Origin: Pedobacter cryoconitis | GTDB lineage: Bacteria; Bacteroidota; Bacteroidia; Sphingobacteriales; Sphingobacteriaceae | DNA length: 64,000 nucleotides | Direction of reading: 5' to 3' | NCBI GenBank assembly: GCA_019352875.1 | Contig: JAAAFW010000006.1 | Location: 575,743-639,742, forward strand | In this document: piece by piece, positions 61,065-64,000 of the stretch | Numbering within the stretch: the stretch's first letter is position 1 | Layout of the letters: each line of letters opens with the position of its first letter | Translations under genes and position numbers: made by a program | Notes under the pieces: generated by a model | Databases searched by the model: none | Told to the model about the DNA's origin: nothing | Seen by the model: the letters and a program-made list of their open reading frames with translations, nothing else

Positions 61065-62579
61065 TTAGTAATTTTTGTTTTGGGTTAATACCCCGCCGCT
61101 TTTATCAATCTCAGTTTGCGGAATAGGCCACCTATAGAATTTATCCTCAAAATGATAGGAGACAGGGCTGTCTTTAACTTTATTCAAAACCTCCCCTGCA
61201 ATATGCCATCTGATCAGATCGTAATGTCGTAAACCTTCGAATGCTAACTCAATACGTCTTTCATGACGGATCCGCTGGCGCATCTGGTCCTGATTATATC
61301 CAGCAGGAAATGCTGGCATACCTACACGGTCTCTGATATCTTTCACTGCATTATAAACCGTCTGATCCGGGCCTGAAATTTCATTTTGTGCCTCTGCATA
61401 CATCAACAAGACCTCGCCCAGACGAAGAATAACAGCATCTTGCTGGCTAAGGGTTGAAAATCCAAACGGAAGATTTGAGGGGTCAAGAAATTTCATGACA
61501 CCGTATCCGGTCGGACGGGGATTTGACGGGCGATGTGTTTTTCCATTTCCGAAATCAACAAAATCAACAAATACTGTTTTCTTCAGTCGTGGATCGCGGT
61601 TGTTGAAAGGGTTGGCTGTATCAGTTAAAGGAGAAACTCCATATGGCAACCCGTCTGTACATTCAAAATCGTTTATGAAGTTTTTTAAAGGAGATGCCGC
61701 TACCCAGTCACCATAGTACATGTCCCATGGTGTTGTATTATTAGGCGCAAGGAAGTTAACCGAAAAGATGATTTCATTGTTATTTCTTTGCGTGGCATCC
61801 CTGAAATTGTCTTCGTAATTTGGGCTTAATTTATATTGTTTCATTACATCCAGGCAAAGGTCTCTTACCTCTGTCAAAATGCTGCGGTCCGGTTGACCAT
61901 TGTCGCCGAAAGCTGCAAACAAAAGTACTCTGGCTTTCAGTGCTTTTGCAGAAGAAGAAGCCGCATGTCCACCATTGGAATAATAAGGGCTGGTATTCAA
62001 ATTAGCGATACTGTAATCCAGATCTGTCACAATCTGAGATAAGATCTGTGCAGAGGCAACTTTGGGCTGTTGTTGGTTTTCTAGTGTAAGCGGTTCTAAA
62101 ACAAGAGGAACATCACCATAAATTGAATATAACTGGAAATAATAAAAGCCTCTGATAAAACGAACTTCCGCCTCGTAGGTTTTTTTATCATTTTCGCTTA
62201 TGTCTGAACCTGTATAACTGCCCAGGTACTTCAGGAAAATATTTATTCTGGCAATGCCACTGTAGCTGTTATTGTAGAGGCTGGTTTCATAGCCGCCCGT
62301 TGTGGGGTTTAAATTGCCCTGAACAATATCATTTACGCTTCCGGAATTAAACTGCTGATAACCATTGTCGGTGAGGCAGTCACGGAATCCCATTCCGACA
62401 GAAAAATCTTCAGACTGTAGAGACGCATAAACAGCAGCAAGACTCTTATCAAAATCTCCCTTGGATTTATAGAAGTTATCGGTTGAAATCTGATCCAGCG
62501 GATTCAGATCCAAAGTTTTTTTACATCCGCTAAAGGCGAGAGATGTAATCAATATGGTAATTATTATACGAGCTTTCAT
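61065..62579 (-). CDS. SusD/RagB family glycan-binding lipoprotein (second pair)
   Basis: 504 residues with lipobox 'LAFSGCKKTLDL'. SusD pattern: 'NPLDQISTDNFYKSKGDFDK', 'DKKTYEAEVRFIRGFYYFQL', 'SSSAKALKARVLLFAAFG', 'AVILRLGEVLLMYAEAQNEI', 'IRHERRIELAFEGLRHYDLI', and 'PIPQTEIDKSGGVLTQNKNY' at the end. It would pair with the SusC ending 8 bp upstream in the operon. Sequence is unlike SusD1 (38467-40014) outside the family motifs, so it probably binds a different glycan or different part of the same glycan. Confidence 0.96.
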   Translation of the reverse strand: MKARIIITILITSLAFSGCKKTLDLNPLDQISTDNFYKSKGDFDKSLAAVYASLQSEDFSVGMGFRDCLTDNGYQQFNSGSVNDIVQGNLNPTTGGYETSLYNNSYSGIARINIFLKYLGSYTGSDISENDKKTYEAEVRFIRGFYYFQLYSIYGDVPLVLEPLTLENQQQPKVASAQILSQIVTDLDYSIANLNTSPYYSNGGHAASSSAKALKARVLLFAAFGDNGQPDRSILTEVRDLCLDVMKQYKLSPNYEDNFRDATQRNNNEIIFSVNFLAPNNTTPWDMYYGDWVAASPLKNFINDFECTDGLPYGVSPLTDTANPFNNRDPRLKKTVFVDFVDFGNGKTHRPSNPRPTGYGVMKFLDPSNLPFGFSTLSQQDAVILRLGEVLLMYAEAQNEISGPDQTVYNAVKDIRDRVGMPAFPAGYNQDQMRQRIRHERRIELAFEGLRHYDLIRWHIAGEVLNKVKDSPVSYHFEDKFYRWPIPQTEIDKSGGVLTQNKNY

Positions 62580-62587
62580 ATATCTGA

Positions 62588-64000
62588 TTAAAAAGTAACA
62601 TTTACACCGAAGGAATAGATCTTATTTTGAGGGTATTGAATTAAATCGCCATTTCCGTAGCGTTCAGGGTCAAGTCCTTTAAAATTGGTGGATGTAAATA
62701 GATTATCTCCGGAGAAGTAGAATCTTAGACGCTCAATATTTATGCTCTTGGTTAACTTAGAAGGAAGTGTGTAACCCACAACTAAATTTTTAAGCCTTAA
62801 ATAAGAAGCATCCTGTAAAAAATAACTCGATGGACGGGAGAATTTTTGTGGTGCGCTCCAACCCCAGTAGATTTGCGGAGTTGTAGTTGAAGGATTTTCC
62901 GGCGTCCAGCGGTCTAACCAATCTGTAGTAGGGGGAGAGCCCTGAACAAATGGCGTAACGCCCCATCCCGTAACATAAGATTTAACACCGGACACACCTT
63001 GTAGTCTGGCTGAAAAATCAAACCCTTTGAAATTAAGTCCTAAATTGAAAGAATAATTCAGTTTAGGGTAGGCTCCTCCGATGAATGTACGGTCATTTGC
63101 ATCTATCTTGCCGTCACCGTTGACGTCCCGGTATTTTAAGTCTCCTGCTGTGGTGTTATCATTAAATTGTTTTGGTGAATTAGCCACCTCATCTGCTGAC
63201 TGGAAGATACCAATTACGTCAAGCATATAGAATGAACCAATAGGCTGACCGTTAATATTGGTTGTATAATCATAAATATCCTGCTGACCATATTTAACCA
63301 GTTTATTTTTGAATCTGTCCAGGTTTACACCGACATTATAGCTTAATCCAGCAAGAGCTCCTCCTTTAACGACATTATTATAAGAAAGGCCGAGTTCCAT
63401 ACCCGTATTGTCAACGATACCGTCGTTAATAACCGGTGCTCCTAAACCAACAACTGCGGTTACTTGTGATTTCCTTAAGATATCAGATGTTCTTTTCTTA
63501 TACCAGTCAAAGTTTAAATTGAAATTGTCGAAGAGCGTAATATCGACGCCTACATCGGTCATCGTTGTGGTTTCCCATTTAATGATCGGGTTGTTCAGAT
63601 TCTGCTGAGCTACACCGGTAATCAGATTAGAATTGTCGAAAGAGTAATTACCTGTTAAATTTAATAATGCCTGATATGGATAATTTTGGCCGTATCCATC
63701 AACTACGATGTTTTGGTTACCTAATTGTCCCCATGAACCCCGTACTTTCAAGCTATTCAACCAGGTTAAATTGAGATCTTTTACGAAAGACTCTTCCGTT
63801 GCACGCCATCCTGCAGAGAAAGAAGGGAATACACCCCATTTATTTTTACCGGAAAATTTAGAGCTACCATCATATCTTAAGTTAGCTTCCAGTAAATATT
63901 TGTTTTTATAGTCGTAATTCAGACGACCAAAATAAGACATCAATGCCCATTGATTGGCAGTTCCGTCAGCTCTTTGGATGTCCCTTCCACCTGCGTTCAG
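62588..64000 (-). CDS. SusC/RagA outer membrane protein, 5' part outside the window
   Basis: The frame is open to the right edge, so only the C-terminal ~470 residues of a protein that usually has about 1000 are present. The visible part is barrel sequence typical of SusC: 'GRDIQRADGTANQWALM', 'YDYKNKYLLEANLRYDGSSK', 'WGVFPSFSAGWRATEESFVK', 'VDITLFDNFNLNFDWYKKRT', 'GDLKYRDVNGDGKIDANDRT', and the end 'PQNKIYSFGVNVTF'. It partners with SusD2, 8 bp downstream. Operon start, promoter and regulator lie beyond the edge. Confidence 0.95.
   Translation of the reverse strand: MNAGGRDIQRADGTANQWALMSYFGRLNYDYKNKYLLEANLRYDGSSKFSGKNKWGVFPSFSAGWRATEESFVKDLNLTWLNSLKVRGSWGQLGNQNIVVDGYGQNYPYQALLNLTGNYSFDNSNLITGVAQQNLNNPIIKWETTTMTDVGVDITLFDNFNLNFDWYKKRTSDILRKSQVTAVVGLGAPVINDGIVDNTGMELGLSYNNVVKGGALAGLSYNVGVNLDRFKNKLVKYGQQDIYDYTTNINGQPIGSFYMLDVIGIFQSADEVANSPKQFNDNTTAGDLKYRDVNGDGKIDANDRTFIGGAYPKLNYSFNLGLNFKGFDFSARLQGVSGVKSYVTGWGVTPFVQGSPPTTDWLDRWTPENPSTTTPQIYWGWSAPQKFSRPSSYFLQDASYLRLKNLVVGYTLPSKLTKSINIERLRFYFSGDNLFTSTNFKGLDPERYGNGDLIQYPQNKIYSFGVNVTF

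Overview
The window is chromosomal DNA of a Bacteroidota bacterium, most likely Sphingobacteriaceae and close to Pedobacter. This placement is an inference from protein types: two SusC/SusD pairs, a GLPGLI/outer-membrane-receptor pair, a TonB receptor with a DUF4249 lipoprotein, LytTR two-component systems, and lipoprotein and signal peptides of the 'YAQ/FAQ' style. No rRNA, tRNA, CRISPR array, transposase or phage gene was seen.

Left part (1-34 kb) is mixed chromosomal content. It opens with the 3' end of an NmrA-like reductase, then a secreted protein, a GLPGLI/receptor operon and a GNAT acetyltransferase. Three LytTR-type regulators follow within 10 kb (one membrane-bound, two histidine kinase/response regulator pairs), interleaved with an acyltransferase, a CPBP protease, a VOC protein, a DUF1080 lipoprotein and an S41 peptidase. 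The second kinase/regulator pair is divergent from a TonB receptor plus DUF4249 lipoprotein. Next come a TetX-like flavoprotein with an AraC regulator, a secreted FAD oxidoreductase and an MGH1/GH63-like lipoprotein. Two decayed genes lie here: a C-terminal scrap of an S66 LD-carboxypeptidase and a multiply damaged ilvD. EamA, MgtC, START-like, histidine phosphatase, CsgG-like, MscS and DUF4269 genes follow.

Right part (34.2-64 kb) is a polysaccharide-utilisation region made of two convergent operons that meet at a bidirectional terminator near 50.05 kb. The plus-strand operon, divergent from an AraC regulator, encodes SusC, SusD, aldose 1-epimerase, a GH97 enzyme, a sugar-porter MFS transporter, a DUF5107-TPR protein and a GH36 alpha-galactosidase. 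The minus-strand operon enters from beyond the right edge and encodes SusC (partial), SusD, two GH95 enzymes, a clan GH-D alpha-galactosidase-like enzyme, a second GH36 (same length as and very similar to the first) and a SASA-type acetylesterase.

Taken together the predicted enzymes would trim alpha-galactose, alpha-L-fucose or alpha-L-galactose and acetyl groups in the periplasm. The MFS porter would carry the freed sugar inward and the epimerase would ready it for metabolism. No backbone-cutting glycanase is visible, so the locus looks specialised for side chains or oligosaccharides. I did not find a clearly new type of system. The most interesting signals are the convergent exo-only locus with inverted GH36 paralogues, a candidate AraC operator with 21-bp spacing before susC, a GH95 with Asp in place of a usual Asn, and several perfect inverted repeats in regulatory gaps.
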